A stretch of 64,000 nt of DNA from an uncultured Verrucomicrobiota bacterium (GTDB lineage Bacteria; Verrucomicrobiota; Verrucomicrobiia; Verrucomicrobiales; DEV007). This document shows, piece by piece, positions 52,115 through 60,972 of this stretch. The stretch covers positions 62,001 through 126,000 of the forward strand of contig CABXDI010000001.1 of NCBI GenBank assembly GCA_902510815.1, given 5' to 3'. Both the position numbers and the translations under genes were made by a program. The notes beneath the pieces are model-generated. The model saw only the letters and a program-made list of their open reading frames with translations, made no database searches and was not told where the DNA came from. The stretch's first letter is position 1. The number at the start of each line of letters is the position of its first letter.

Positions 52115-52209
52115 CAGGGGCCTAACCTTCAGTTCACGCTGTCGGTTCCCTGTAAATGATGAAAATCATTTTGGGTCGTTTGTCTATGGTCAGATAAACG
52201 GCCCTTTTT
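52115..52209 (+). ncRNA. Candidate structured RNA / 3'UTR: three consecutive hairpins ending in a terminator
   Basis: caggg...ccctg (52115-52152, bulged), aaatgat-gaaa-atcattt (52154-52171), gggtcgtttgtct-atggtc-agataaacggccc + ttttt (52173-52209). Confidence 0.35.
52173..52209 (+). terminator. Strong rho-independent terminator
   Basis: 13-bp stem (two G.U) with 6-nt loop and T5. Confidence 0.92.
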
Positions 52210-52239
52210 ATTATCTTTAATGGCCTAATACCGATTCAT

Positions 52240-52704
52240 TTATTTCTTAGGTTTTCCGACAGCAATCCACATTAAATATGATAAAGATCCAAGGAAAATA
52301 CATCCTAAAGTAAAGTACCGTAAAAACACCGTTAAGAAATAATCTGGATCTTCATAATGTGAAAAAATCGTCAGAATTCCAAAGGGTATTGTTATACCAA
52401 ATGCACAGCATGCGAATTGAACATAAATCTCATTACCGCCTAAACCAAAATTTTCTTCAGTCTCTTCACCTTCCTCCTCAATAAAACTTTTCACTGTAAT
52501 AAGCTCACCCATTAATCTACTAAAAAGAAATCCAACGACAGGAAAAATCCACCATTCATCAATAATCTGAAAGCCCTTCCAATCATCTTTCAAAAGATAA
52601 CTCATAACGAGAAGCAAAACCAGTGACACGAGAACTCCTAAAAATCCCATTAAAGACGCACACCCCTTATTACCTACCTCGGCCAATTGATTATCCTTCT
52701 TCAC
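52240..52704 (-). CDS. Hypothetical membrane protein
   Basis: 154 aa with about four hydrophobic segments. Confidence 0.6.
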   Translation of the reverse strand: MKKDNQLAEVGNKGCASLMGFLGVLVSLVLLLVMSYLLKDDWKGFQIIDEWWIFPVVGFLFSRLMGELITVKSFIEEEGEETEENFGLGGNEIYVQFACCAFGITIPFGILTIFSHYEDPDYFLTVFLRYFTLGCIFLGSLSYLMWIAVGKPKK

Positions 52705-52879
52705 ATATTTTTATACTAACAGAACAATTATTACTCATCAAGTCTTTCCCAATGATGAAATTACGTCGATAAAGTTATACATCATAATCTCACATTAAAT
52801 TTTCTTCTTTTATTAGGTCTTCGTAATTACACAATTCCACATATGATGTATTGACCTCAGTATGTAGAGTTGTAACAAT

Positions 52880-53221
52880 GTGAAAAGACCCATGAATGAA
52901 TTTCAATACCAGACAAAACTTGCTGAACTCATAGAGCCACTAAGTCCAGAGGAAACATCACAATTCAACACTCAATACGGCAACTCTAAAAAAGACCCCA
53001 TCATTGCATTAGTCATTAGCCTGACATTCGGTTTTTTTGGTGTCGACAGATTTTACTTAGGCGACATCATTCTTGGCATTATAAAGTTAATTACCCTGGG
53101 AGGTTTAATAATATGGTCCATAGTTGACCTCTTTATTATTATGGGTAAAACAAGATCACAAAATTTGGATGTCGCCCAAAAGATAATTGATTCATTAGTT
53201 GATAGTCGTATCCAAACTTAG
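52880..53221 (+). CDS. TM2-domain protein
   Basis: ALVISLTFGFFGVDRFYLGDIILGIIKLITLGGLIIWSIVDLFIIMG. Confidence 0.9.
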   Translation: MKRPMNEFQYQTKLAELIEPLSPEETSQFNTQYGNSKKDPIIALVISLTFGFFGVDRFYLGDIILGIIKLITLGGLIIWSIVDLFIIMGKTRSQNLDVAQKIIDSLVDSRIQT

Positions 53222-53276
53222 CAAAACTTTAACTTAAAGTTGTATTCCATTCAAAGTAATTGGTAAAATTGGAGTG

Positions 53277-53972
53277 ATGATTAAAGCATCTCTATCAATA
53301 ATCTTGGCCTGCACTGTTTCGTGCTCGAGCTATAAATCACAACCCTCGGAAAACAAAACTTCTGATCACTCAGCGTTAATTCGAGTGAATAATGAACAAG
53401 ATTTGTATGAAGCATTCGATCAAATTACAGACACCAAAGTTATTGAATTAAAGAATAGAATCTACAACCTAGATAAACCTCTAATTCTTAACAACCTTAG
53501 TCACATCACTATTAACGGAAACGGTGCGGTTCTTGTTCTAGATTCTCTAGTCAACGATGTCGTCGAAATGAACAGGTGTCATAACGTTACTATAGACAAT
53601 ATAAAAGCACTGCATAAAGAAGCTGATGGACCTGTCGGATGTACCGGTAATGTGATCCTAATTAGTGATGGTTCTAATATTACTATTATTAATTCAGAGT
53701 TAAATGGTTGTGGAGTTGTAGGAGTATCCGCTTACAAAAGTATAAATCTAAAAATCATTGGTAACTACATTCACAAAAATACGCATTACCCAATAATTTA
53801 TGATGGGCCTTCAGCAACCATAAAAGATAACGTTTTTGAAAATAATGGTAATCAAAATAAGATAGCTTACATGGCCGGATCGCCTTGGCCCCCTCTACAG
53901 TTTTATAACAAGAACGTAACTACGAGCGAATTAATTATAGAAGGGAACACCTTTGGAGGATCCCAAAATTAA
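53277..53972 (+). CDS. Lipoprotein with right-handed beta-helix
   Basis: Lipobox-like ILACTVSCSS; VIELKNRIYNLDKPLILNNLSHITINGNGAVL; repeated I/V-D-N-I/ISN patterns. Confidence 0.75.
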   Translation: MIKASLSIILACTVSCSSYKSQPSENKTSDHSALIRVNNEQDLYEAFDQITDTKVIELKNRIYNLDKPLILNNLSHITINGNGAVLVLDSLVNDVVEMNRCHNVTIDNIKALHKEADGPVGCTGNVILISDGSNITIINSELNGCGVVGVSAYKSINLKIIGNYIHKNTHYPIIYDGPSATIKDNVFENNGNQNKIAYMAGSPWPPLQFYNKNVTTSELIIEGNTFGGSQN

Positions 53973-54085
53973 ATTATATTGGTTTAACGGAGCGACTTAT
54001 ATCTATGATGCCAGTGACTTACATTGGAATTTCACACGAAAGATATGACAATAAATCCAATGATTAGATCCTTTCTTTCTTAACC

Positions 54086-54529
54086 ATGAATAAGATAACA
54101 AGTGTTTTTGATCATTCAGATTATTGGTTTCTTGATAGCTTCAAATTAGAAGGAGATCACATCACTGTTGTTTTAAAAGAGGGCATTATATCAAAAAATA
54201 GTGAAAATGTAAAAATCACTGGTTCTGAAAAAATTGAAGACTGCTATCCAATAGAGGTTACTGAAAATAGTAAGAAGGTTAATATTAAATTTATCAAAGT
54301 ATTAGCCCACCAAGTAGTAGATGAATCTTTTGCGATTCCTGAAGAGGGTAAAGCAGATGGAAAAGTTTTATGCCTTCATCATGAGTCAGCCTATCTAAAA
54401 TATTTAATAGATAACTCTTTAGTTTCACAGCTCATAGATGACCCAATTCTACATTACTCTTTAAGCCTAACTGATGACGTTATTGACATCATCACAACAC
54501 AACACCCTGAGGTAAATATATTGAGTTAA
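54086..54529 (+). CDS. Hypothetical protein
   Basis: 147 aa coherent ORF, no recognised domain. Confidence 0.5.
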   Translation: MNKITSVFDHSDYWFLDSFKLEGDHITVVLKEGIISKNSENVKITGSEKIEDCYPIEVTENSKKVNIKFIKVLAHQVVDESFAIPEEGKADGKVLCLHHESAYLKYLIDNSLVSQLIDDPILHYSLSLTDDVIDIITTQHPEVNILS

Positions 54530-54573
54530 ATAAGAATTCTTGTTTTAGCCTATAGTTATATAATAATCAAAGC

Positions 54574-55443
54574 ATGAAATGGCTAATCATGATTAGGGTA
54601 TTCTTTTTTTTTCTGACTGTGATTAGCTCTTTTGGGCAGGTTTTTAGTAATGATCAATTAGCCACAGATTTATTGGAGCTTCGACCGACCAAGGACAAGT
54701 TAATTTTAGAGAGCAACAAAAAAGCGCTCCGATTAAGGGTTTTGTGTTACAATATTCATCATGCTAAAGGAGTGGATGGAAAACTTGATATACCTCGTAT
54801 TGCACGGGTTATTTTATCCATTAAACCTGACCTAGTTGCTTTGCAGGAAGTGGATCAAAACACTACAAGGTCTGGTAAAGTTAATCAAGGATCTGAGTTG
54901 TCTCGTTTAACAAAAATGCAGAGTGTTTTTGGTGCAAATATTAAATTTCAAGGTGGTCATTATGGAAACGTCATCCTCTCACGTTTCCCTATCGTACAAA
55001 AAAATAATTTTCACTTACCTAATTTTAATTCGGGCGAACAGCGCGGACTCCTTGAATCGCTCATTAAGTTTCCAAACGAACAAAGCGTCTATTTCCTGGC
55101 AACACATTTGGACCACCGCCGTCTAGATAAGGAGCGACTTGATTCGGCAAAATTCATTAATCAGATGAATAGTGTTTCCAATTCCAATAATAGACCTGCT
55201 ATTTTAGCAGGAGATTTTAATGATGTTCCTGATAGCCCCACATTAAAAGAGTTCGGTAAATTATGGATACGAACTAATGCTGAAGCAGCTCCGACTGTGC
55301 CAGTCATGAAACCCACTCGTCAGATTGATTACATTATGGTACGACCAAAAGAACGTTGGAAGGTAATCAAATCTAGAGTTTTAGATGAAAGCATTGCTTC
55401 AGATCATCGGGCTATTCTTGCTGTTATAGAATTAATTAATTAG
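54574..55443 (+). CDS. Secreted endonuclease/exonuclease/phosphatase-family protein
   Basis: LRVLCYNIHHAKG; DLVALQEVDQNTTRSG; ILAGDFNDVPDSPTLKEF; RQIDYIMV; ASDHRAILAVI. Confidence 0.9.
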   Translation: MKWLIMIRVFFFFLTVISSFGQVFSNDQLATDLLELRPTKDKLILESNKKALRLRVLCYNIHHAKGVDGKLDIPRIARVILSIKPDLVALQEVDQNTTRSGKVNQGSELSRLTKMQSVFGANIKFQGGHYGNVILSRFPIVQKNNFHLPNFNSGEQRGLLESLIKFPNEQSVYFLATHLDHRRLDKERLDSAKFINQMNSVSNSNNRPAILAGDFNDVPDSPTLKEFGKLWIRTNAEAAPTVPVMKPTRQIDYIMVRPKERWKVIKSRVLDESIASDHRAILAVIELIN

Positions 55444-55571
55444 CTTCAAAATTATCAAAAAGAAGTAGAATAACTATCTGAGATCTTTATTAACTTTAAT
55501 TGCTTTTCAAATCCTTAAAAATTGAAACCAATAAGCAAACACCTTATCATTAAAGGAACCCAATAAAAGAA

Positions 55572-57074
55572 ATGATGAAACGCGGATTAATTTACCTCGC
55601 CTTTTTGCTCCCACTCCTGCCCCATGCTCTTGTCAGCCAGGTGCACTATTTCGAAAACGGGCGCCCATGGAATCAAAAGGCGGGCTCGGGACCAGACGCC
55701 AAAGTGAACGGTTGGTTCTATAATCTCGGAATCACCGGAATGCGGGCCGAGCTCATCGCAAAGGAACCAAATTTCCTGCTCATTCAGCATGTCTTCGACG
55801 GAAGCCCCGCAGCGGGCAAGGTCAAGGTGGGTGACCTCGTAGTGGGAGCTAACAGTCGTGCGTTCGAGACGCCCCATCGCAATGGGTACGGTATGAAGGT
55901 TTTCGGTCCGGACGGGCCCCTACTCGACTTCGCAATGGCCCTGGAAGAAAGCCAGAGCAAGGACCGAAATGGCCGGTTGGATCTGGATCTAAAGCGAGAA
56001 GACAAGACCATCAAACTCACCCTGAATGTCGGCACTCAGTACGGAACCTACAGTCCGAAATACCCGGCCGAATGCGCAAAGAGCACACGAATTCTGAAGG
56101 GTCTCCTCAGCTATCTCGAAAAGACCCAGCGTAAAGATGGCTCCTGGGGAAGCCCCCCACATGACACCTTTGCTCCTCTCGCTTTGCTGGCTAGCGGCGA
56201 TCCGAAGCACATCGAGCTCGTCAGGAAAAACGCCAAGTTTCATGCCAGCACCACCAAGGTCAAAGATAGGAGCTGGCTCATCAATTGGCGCTACATGGCA
56301 GCCGCCATCGTAATGAGTGAGTTCTACCTTGCCACTGCTGAGAAGTGGGTGTTGCCAGAACTCCAAGAGATCTACGATTTCCTGATTTCAAGCCAGTATG
56401 TGAACATGGCCCAGATCGACGAGAAGTCACGTAAGACCCACCCCGGGGCCGTCCCTAAAGACAACATGGGTGCCCATGGTGGTTGGGGACACAACCCAGG
56501 CTTCGAGGGTTATGGTCCAATCAGCATGCTAACTGGACAAGGCGCGCTGGCCTTTGCCATGATGAAGCACTGCGGCATCAAGGTGGATCGTAAGCGTCAC
56601 GACAAGGCCTACGATTTCTTAGTCCGAGCCTCTGGCCGTAACGGCTACGTCTGGTATGCAGACCAAGCAGCCGGGCAGAATAACTGGGCCGACATGGGAC
56701 GAACCGGCGCGGCTGGCATCGCCAATGCCATGAGCCCATACAACGACGAAAAGTATCTCGAGCGGGCCCTAGCCCACGCCAAGGTAATCGGCCGGCATCC
56801 GGAGAGCTTTCCCGACACCCACGGATCTCCGGTGATGGGCATGGCATATGCTGCCACCGCTGCGCACCTTGATCCTGCGAGCTTCCGGCGCTTGATGGAC
56901 AAAAACAAGTGGTGGTTCATCCTCTCCCAATGTGCGGACGGAACTTTCTATTACCAACCCAACCGTGACAACGCGGGCTACGGCGCGGACTCCCGCCTTT
57001 CAGCCTCAGCTGTCACGGCTTTCATCCTGTCACTTGACAAAAAAAGTCTAATCCTCTCCGGGAAGAAGCTTTGA
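55572..57074 (+). CDS. Secreted PDZ-like plus prenyltransferase/squalene-cyclase-like repeat protein (DUF6288-like), GC-rich
   Basis: LIQHVFDGSPAAGKVKVGDLVVGAN (PDZ-like); LSYLEKTQRKDGSWG, GHNPGFEGYGPISMLTGQGALAFAM, ADMGRTGAAGIA; visibly higher GC than neighbours. Confidence 0.75.
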   Translation: MMKRGLIYLAFLLPLLPHALVSQVHYFENGRPWNQKAGSGPDAKVNGWFYNLGITGMRAELIAKEPNFLLIQHVFDGSPAAGKVKVGDLVVGANSRAFETPHRNGYGMKVFGPDGPLLDFAMALEESQSKDRNGRLDLDLKREDKTIKLTLNVGTQYGTYSPKYPAECAKSTRILKGLLSYLEKTQRKDGSWGSPPHDTFAPLALLASGDPKHIELVRKNAKFHASTTKVKDRSWLINWRYMAAAIVMSEFYLATAEKWVLPELQEIYDFLISSQYVNMAQIDEKSRKTHPGAVPKDNMGAHGGWGHNPGFEGYGPISMLTGQGALAFAMMKHCGIKVDRKRHDKAYDFLVRASGRNGYVWYADQAAGQNNWADMGRTGAAGIANAMSPYNDEKYLERALAHAKVIGRHPESFPDTHGSPVMGMAYAATAAHLDPASFRRLMDKNKWWFILSQCADGTFYYQPNRDNAGYGADSRLSASAVTAFILSLDKKSLILSGKKL

Positions 57075-57254
57075 CAACGGTAGAGTCATTAGCAAAGGGA
57101 CTGGTCTACCATACAATAAAAAAAGCTCACAAACTTTCTTTATGTCGGGGCTACAGCTAACGATATTCCCACTTCTCTGTTCATAAACTGCCACCAGTAT
57201 TTAAGTTAGAAAAAACTGCCGGTTGATTATTAACAGTAGTTCGTAAATTGAGAC

Positions 57255-58157
57255 ATGAAAAATTCGACTCTAATTACATTACTGTTTTTTGTGCTAACTA
57301 ACTTAAAAGCCTTTTCTCAAGGTGAGTGGATTGAAGAAACGATTGATCCTGAAACTGGTCTAAGAACAGGTAAAATTGAAATTAATGGAGTTATAGCCAC
57401 TATTAATTCGGGGGTAGATCTTTCCGGAATTAACCTCGGGGGAGCTGATCTTGAGGGGGCTAATCTCGAAAGAGCAATCCTTATAACAACAAACTTGAAA
57501 GAGGCTAATCTTAAAGGTGCAAATTTGACTTATTCCAGATTAAATTCAGCAAATTTCAGCAATGCCAATCTGAGTGAATCAAATTTATCAGGCTCAATCT
57601 TGCAGGGATCAGACTTTAGTTCTGCAAACCTTTATAAAGCGAATATTAGTTCAACAAACATGAGTAATTCTAATTTTAAAGATTCTAATTTAGAAAATGC
57701 ATATCTCTATAGTGTAAGCATACAGCGCACCAATTTTTCAGGAAGCAATATTAATGGATCTTCAATCTACCCTTCATACAACAGCAGCAACGAAAGCGTA
57801 CAAGCTATTCAAAATCTTGATCTCAAAATTCAGCTAGAACAATTAAAAGCAATGAATGCTATATCTGATAAAATTGAAATTCTTAACACCAGAATTAATG
57901 AACTTGCAGCTAAGGTTGAAGAAAAAGATGAAAAAATTGCTATTCTTGAAAAACGCCCAACTCTTGAAGAGGTCCAAGAAGGGCGCGCTGGATCGATAGT
58001 ATTAGCAGTTGAGCCAGATCGCGATAATATTACTTTAGGACTAACAATAGAACAAAGTGATAATCTCGTTGAATGGACTAAGCTAAATGGAGAGATGACA
58101 CGCACTATCCCAATTCCAGATGGCAAAAAATTCTACCGCTTTGCTTTGGATAAGTAA
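57255..58157 (+). CDS. Secreted pentapeptide-repeat protein with coiled coil and C-terminal W/YRF module
   Basis: LSGINLGGADLEGANLERAILITTNLKEANLKGANLTYSRL...; QSDNLVEWTKLNGE...KKFYRFALDK. Confidence 0.85.
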   Translation: MKNSTLITLLFFVLTNLKAFSQGEWIEETIDPETGLRTGKIEINGVIATINSGVDLSGINLGGADLEGANLERAILITTNLKEANLKGANLTYSRLNSANFSNANLSESNLSGSILQGSDFSSANLYKANISSTNMSNSNFKDSNLENAYLYSVSIQRTNFSGSNINGSSIYPSYNSSNESVQAIQNLDLKIQLEQLKAMNAISDKIEILNTRINELAAKVEEKDEKIAILEKRPTLEEVQEGRAGSIVLAVEPDRDNITLGLTIEQSDNLVEWTKLNGEMTRTIPIPDGKKFYRFALDK

Positions 58158-58241
58158 CTTACACGGAAAACGTAATGGCAGAGGATTTTTACTTAATAAT
58201 AATTGATTGATCCTTTAAACTAAAATCAATATACTAAAACA

Positions 58242-58418
58242 ATGAAAATTCTTAGTGTCCTTTTAATGACGGTTTTTCTTGTATCGTGTGGTGGTGGGAC
58301 CTGATGAGCAAGCAAGCTTACAGATAGTCTATCTGTTAATAGAAATGATGAATCAAACAAGAGTAGTCTTCAGATGATAAGCAAAAATAGTAATTCTTTG
58401 CTAGAAAGCCAAAATTAA
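58242..58418 (+). pseudogene. Decayed short lipoprotein gene with two adjacent in-frame TGA codons
   Basis: MKILSVLLMTVFLVSCGGGT-**-ASKLTDSLSVNRNDESNKSSLQMISKNSNSLLESQN*; lipobox LVSC; stops at 58302-58307. Confidence 0.45.
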
Positions 58419-58538
58419 AATCATGAATTTATTTCTGAAACTCTAATCGTGTTTCCGACTAATGAGCTTAGTCACTTGATTCTTTGCGAAGGTAAAAAGC
58501 ATGTTGTAATAGCGATTTGAATCTATATTCTCTCCAGT

Positions 58539-59699
58539 ATGTCTGATAGGAAGCCGCCAATTCTCTCCTCGATTTCCAATGATCGGTTGATGTCTTTGGA
58601 TGCTTTTCGCGGATTTATCATGTTTTGGATCGTAGGTGGCGAAGCGCTCGCTCATGCGCTTACAAAGTTAGACGGGGTTCAATCAGAAGTACTAAATACA
58701 TTAATAATTCAGCTACAACACGTGAGTTGGGAAGGGTTTCGGTTTTATGATTTGATTTTTCCAACCTTCGTTTTCATTGTTGGAGCTTCCGTGGCGTTTT
58801 CATTAGGAAAATTGCAGGCTTCGGGCAGTCGGCGCGCTGCGGTCCGGCGGGTCATTTGGCGGGGGTTTTTGCTTTGGTTGATCGGCATTATTTATTACGG
58901 AGGAATCTCAAATGGATTATATGATGCTGAAACGAACAAGGGGGTGAGGTTGCTAGGTGTCCTACAGCGGATAGGGATTTGCTATTTGGTTACGGGGTTA
59001 CTGTTTATCTATTTACCTGTGCGCGGGTTGGTCGTGGCATTTCTGGTTTTACTTGGTGGTTATTGGGCACTTTTGTCTTTTGTGGCGGCGCCTGGCCAAG
59101 AAACGGTGAGTTTTGAGGCGGGCCGGAATATAACGAATTGGTTTGATTCAAAATATTTGCCGTTTTCTAAGTGGAGTGGGGCGTATGATCCGGAGGGTAT
59201 TCTTTCCACATTACCGGCAATCGCGACCTGTCTATTGGGAGTTTTTGCGGGACTGCTTTTGAAAAATGAGGGGCTATCGCGAGGGAAGAAGGTTCTATTA
59301 TTTTTCGGAGTTGGGGTGATTTTTGTTTTGTTCGGGCATTTATGGGGTGGGTATCACCCGGTAATTAAGTGCCTTTGGACTTCCAGCTTTGTGATTTTGG
59401 CAGGTGGTTGGAGTTTGATCTTACTAGCCCTCTTCTATTTGGTGATAGACGTAGTGCAGCTCAAAAAGTGGGCAATGCCGTTTGTCTGGATTGGAATGAA
59501 TCCGATTGTGATTTACTTGCTCTCAAGTGTATTAGATTTTAATCATATCGCGAAGCGGGTTTTAGGTGGATCGGTGGGAGACTGGGCGGATGGAATCTTG
59601 CCCGGATTAGGTGCGCTATTGATCGCTGTGGGTGGAATGTTTCTGATATTCTGGTTGTGCCAGACTCTTTACAAACGAAAAGTCTTTTTACGAATTTAG
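58539..59699 (+). CDS. DUF5009/NagX-like acyltransferase (heparan-alpha-glucosaminide N-acetyltransferase-like) membrane protein
   Basis: RLMSLDAFRGFIMFWIVGGEAL; FPTFVFIVGASVAFSL; WMGL-type WIGMNPIVIYLLSSVLDF. Confidence 0.85.
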   Translation: MSDRKPPILSSISNDRLMSLDAFRGFIMFWIVGGEALAHALTKLDGVQSEVLNTLIIQLQHVSWEGFRFYDLIFPTFVFIVGASVAFSLGKLQASGSRRAAVRRVIWRGFLLWLIGIIYYGGISNGLYDAETNKGVRLLGVLQRIGICYLVTGLLFIYLPVRGLVVAFLVLLGGYWALLSFVAAPGQETVSFEAGRNITNWFDSKYLPFSKWSGAYDPEGILSTLPAIATCLLGVFAGLLLKNEGLSRGKKVLLFFGVGVIFVLFGHLWGGYHPVIKCLWTSSFVILAGGWSLILLALFYLVIDVVQLKKWAMPFVWIGMNPIVIYLLSSVLDFNHIAKRVLGGSVGDWADGILPGLGALLIAVGGMFLIFWLCQTLYKRKVFLRI

Positions 59700-59797
59700 A
59701 GAAAGTGCTGAAGTGTCCCGACAAGATAAAAATCCTTCAAGAAAGAAAAATTAATTAGAACGAAACCTGAACGAAAAACCTCTATGACAAAGAGTTT

Positions 59798-59902
59798 TTA
59801 CTGCAGCCCGCCGCTAATTCTTTTCGGAAAATCTGTAGTTATAGAGTCTACACCAAGATCTCTGAAGTGACGAGCCGTATCAATGTCATTGATGGTCAAT
59901 AA
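59798..59902 (-). pseudogene. 3'-terminal relic of a second glycerophosphodiester phosphodiesterase gene
   Basis: Minus translation TINDIDTARHFRDLGVDSITTDFPKRISGGLQ*, 27/32 identical to the C-terminus of the GDPD at 60973-61842; homology extends into the 3' flank. Confidence 0.85.
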
Positions 59903-60071
59903 ATAGCCCCTTTATTAACTAATGCTCATCGTTCATTTTGAACAAACTAGATAAAAACTAACAGAATCAGAATAACAATGAAGATATTTTAACATTTATA
60001 TTGTTGCTAGTATTTATATTGTTCTGTTATGCAGTGGTTACATATTAAAATAAAATTCAAAACTTAAGATA

Positions 60072-60890
60072 ATGAAAAAAATAACAATAGCGTTAATGTC
60101 ATTTTGTTTTCCTTGCATGTGCTTGGCGGATGATCATGCAAAGGGTGAAGATATAAAAAGTCCATCAATCTGGGTGGTTCGACATATTGAGGTTGAACTT
60201 GATAATGCCAAGGATTTTGAGGCTGCGGTAGCGAAGAAAACTCAAGAATACAATCGTAAAGAAGGTGCGGATTTATGGGCTACGTGGAAAGTTCTGACAG
60301 GCCCTCGAACAGGGCAGTACGCGCGTTTGTTCGGTGTATCCTCTTGGGCTGAATTAGATAAAGCCAATACGACTAATACTATCAATATTCCAAGAGGTAA
60401 TGAGGAAAGTAGCTACTGGAGGGAAAATATTACCCCCTTACAAAAAACCAAAATTGCCCCTATGGAGGTTTGGATGAATGTTCCTGGAACAGAATATAAT
60501 AATTTAGAAGAAGGCGTTCCAACAAGATACGGAGTGATTCAAAAGTGGAAGATGAAGCCTGGGATGTATCAGAAAAAAACAGCTCACGAAGTTAAGATGT
60601 CAGAGGCTCTTGCAGCAAGTGATTTGAAAATCAGAGGGCAGGTTATGCGATTTGAATCAGGTGGTGATTTTATGACTTTTGGTCGATGGATTGGTTTTAA
60701 TTCATGGGAGGAATTTGGAAAATTTCGTGAGTGGGGGAACTTAGGTAAGATTTACGACGCCAAGCACGGTGAAGGTTCTTGGACCAAGTACTTGGAGGGT
60801 TGGAATTCGATTCACCAAGATGCTGGTAAAACGGAAATTGAATATTTGGAGTATTTAAATGATTTAAGCTCAATTGAGCTAAAAAATTAA
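60072..60890 (+). CDS. Hypothetical secreted protein
   Basis: Signal peptide MKKITIALMSFCFPCMCLADDHA; 272 aa. Confidence 0.7.
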   Translation: MKKITIALMSFCFPCMCLADDHAKGEDIKSPSIWVVRHIEVELDNAKDFEAAVAKKTQEYNRKEGADLWATWKVLTGPRTGQYARLFGVSSWAELDKANTTNTINIPRGNEESSYWRENITPLQKTKIAPMEVWMNVPGTEYNNLEEGVPTRYGVIQKWKMKPGMYQKKTAHEVKMSEALAASDLKIRGQVMRFESGGDFMTFGRWIGFNSWEEFGKFREWGNLGKIYDAKHGEGSWTKYLEGWNSIHQDAGKTEIEYLEYLNDLSSIELKN

Positions 60891-60972
60891 GACTCATCGA
60901 TAATACTAAGTCATAGAAGATGTTGAATTAACTGGAGGAAACTGGTGAAGAAAGTTCAATGACAGAGAATTT

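Noticed and set aside
56578-56920. Overlapping minus ORFs in the GC-rich gene
   Set aside because: High GC lowers stop frequency, so long antisense frames are expected; no motifs.
58302-58307. Selenocysteine/TGA recoding at the tandem TGA
   Set aside because: Two consecutive TGA codons and no visible SECIS-like hairpin immediately downstream; decay is simpler.
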